From the NCBI GenBank assembly GCA_021163175.1, contig JAGGXG010000141.1, forward strand, positions 1-13,469: 13,469 bases of DNA, given 5' to 3'. Made by a program: the position numbers and the translations under genes. The notes beneath the pieces are model-generated. The model was not told the DNA's origin. It did no database searches and saw only the letters and a program-made list of their open reading frames with translations. Shown here piece by piece: positions 13,185-13,469 of this stretch. Numbering within the stretch: position 1 is the first letter of the stretch; every line of letters begins with the position of its first letter. The stretch comes from Thermoplasmata archaeon. Lineage in GTDB: Archaea; Thermoplasmatota; E2; UBA202; JdFR-43.

Positions 13185-13469
13185 AAATTCCAATAGTTGT
13201 TGCTGTATTAAAAACAGATAAGCCGGTTAAAGAAGATGCATCAAAATTGCGTGGATACATTGGCAATAAATTTCCAGATGAAATTTTGTTGCATCACCAT
13301 ATTGGAAAAGAAACCTTGTATACATATCCAAGGGTTCAATATAAAATAATAGGGGGCACACCAATAATCGTTGGAATAATGGAAGGAGCAAGTGTTGTTA
13401 AAAAAATAATGGATGATATAGAAGAATTGATTTTGGAAAAGAGAAAATATGAAGTAAAAAGCATTCAGA
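13181..13469 (+). CDS. cas6: Cas6-like CRISPR RNA endonuclease, N-terminal part (cut by window edge)
   Basis: The frame starts at an ATGA overlap with the CARF-HEPN gene and stays open to the right edge (96 complete codons). LRGYIGNKFPDEILLHHHIG, YTYPRVQYKII and GTPIIVGIMEGASVV resemble the N-terminal domain of the Cas6b-type family found beside type III systems. Cas6 cuts the CRISPR transcript at each repeat to give crRNA. The His-rich LLHHHIG is a candidate for catalytic or RNA contacts, but the C-terminal half is not visible. No strong Shine-Dalgarno site is seen, so translation is probably coupled to the upstream gene. The family call is from remembered motifs and is moderately sure. Confidence 0.75.
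   Translation, partial: MKIPIVVAVLKTDKPVKEDASKLRGYIGNKFPDEILLHHHIGKETLYTYPRVQYKIIGGTPIIVGIMEGASVVKKIMDDIEELILEKRKYEVKSIQ

Noticed and set aside
6309..13469. Horizontal transfer of the cas operon based on composition
   Set aside because: The operon looks AT-rich with AGA/AGG arginine codons, but thi4 and the beta-helix gene show similar codon use, so composition does not single it out; no transposase or attachment site is visible.

Overview
The window reads as archaeal, probably euryarchaeal and possibly Thermoplasmatota (for example the sediment MBG-D type). The evidence is an Era-like GTPase / DUF2073 / zinc-ribbon trio that I know only from archaea, a sulfide-dependent (Thi4-type) thiazole synthase, AT-rich archaeal TATA boxes about 25 bases before several start codons (which implies leaderless mRNAs), a secreted C25 peptidase, and a secreted parallel beta-helix protein of the kind common in sediment archaea. 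The lineage is an inference; no rRNA or tRNA gene is present. All genes lie on the + strand and no gap exceeds 300 bases.

Layout. (1) Bases 3-1136: 3' part of a gingipain-like (family C25) peptidase gene, open at the left edge. (2) Bases 1204-2570: a three-gene unit encoding an Era-like GTPase, a DUF2073 protein and a zinc-ribbon protein, matching the archaeal vesiculation cluster ArvA-ArvB-ArvC. (3) Bases 2595-3338: thiazole synthase for thiamine biosynthesis. (4) Bases 3425-4591: secreted right-handed beta-helix protein with a regular cysteine ladder. (5) Bases 4621-6225: CTP synthase. (6) Bases 6309 to the right edge: a type III-A CRISPR-Cas operon in the order cas10/csm1, csm2, csm3, csm4, csm5 (split by a frameshift), a CARF-HEPN ribonuclease gene, and the start of a cas6-like gene. 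No CRISPR array lies in the window.

How the cas genes fit together. Cas10 keeps both an HD nuclease motif and a GGDD cyclase motif. Csm3 keeps the candidate target-cleaving Asp. The CARF-HEPN protein keeps both a ligand-binding GTKAMS motif and an R-x6-H ribonuclease motif. The locus therefore looks equipped for RNA cleavage, DNA cleavage and cyclic-oligoadenylate signalling, with Cas6 expected to process crRNA. Internal cas genes use Shine-Dalgarno sites or ATGA stop/start overlaps, whereas genes at transcript starts look leaderless. I see a recognisable type III-A system with unusual details, not a wholly new system. The strongest oddity is csm5, broken into two frames at a point where an A-run and an ATGA overlap could each preserve function.
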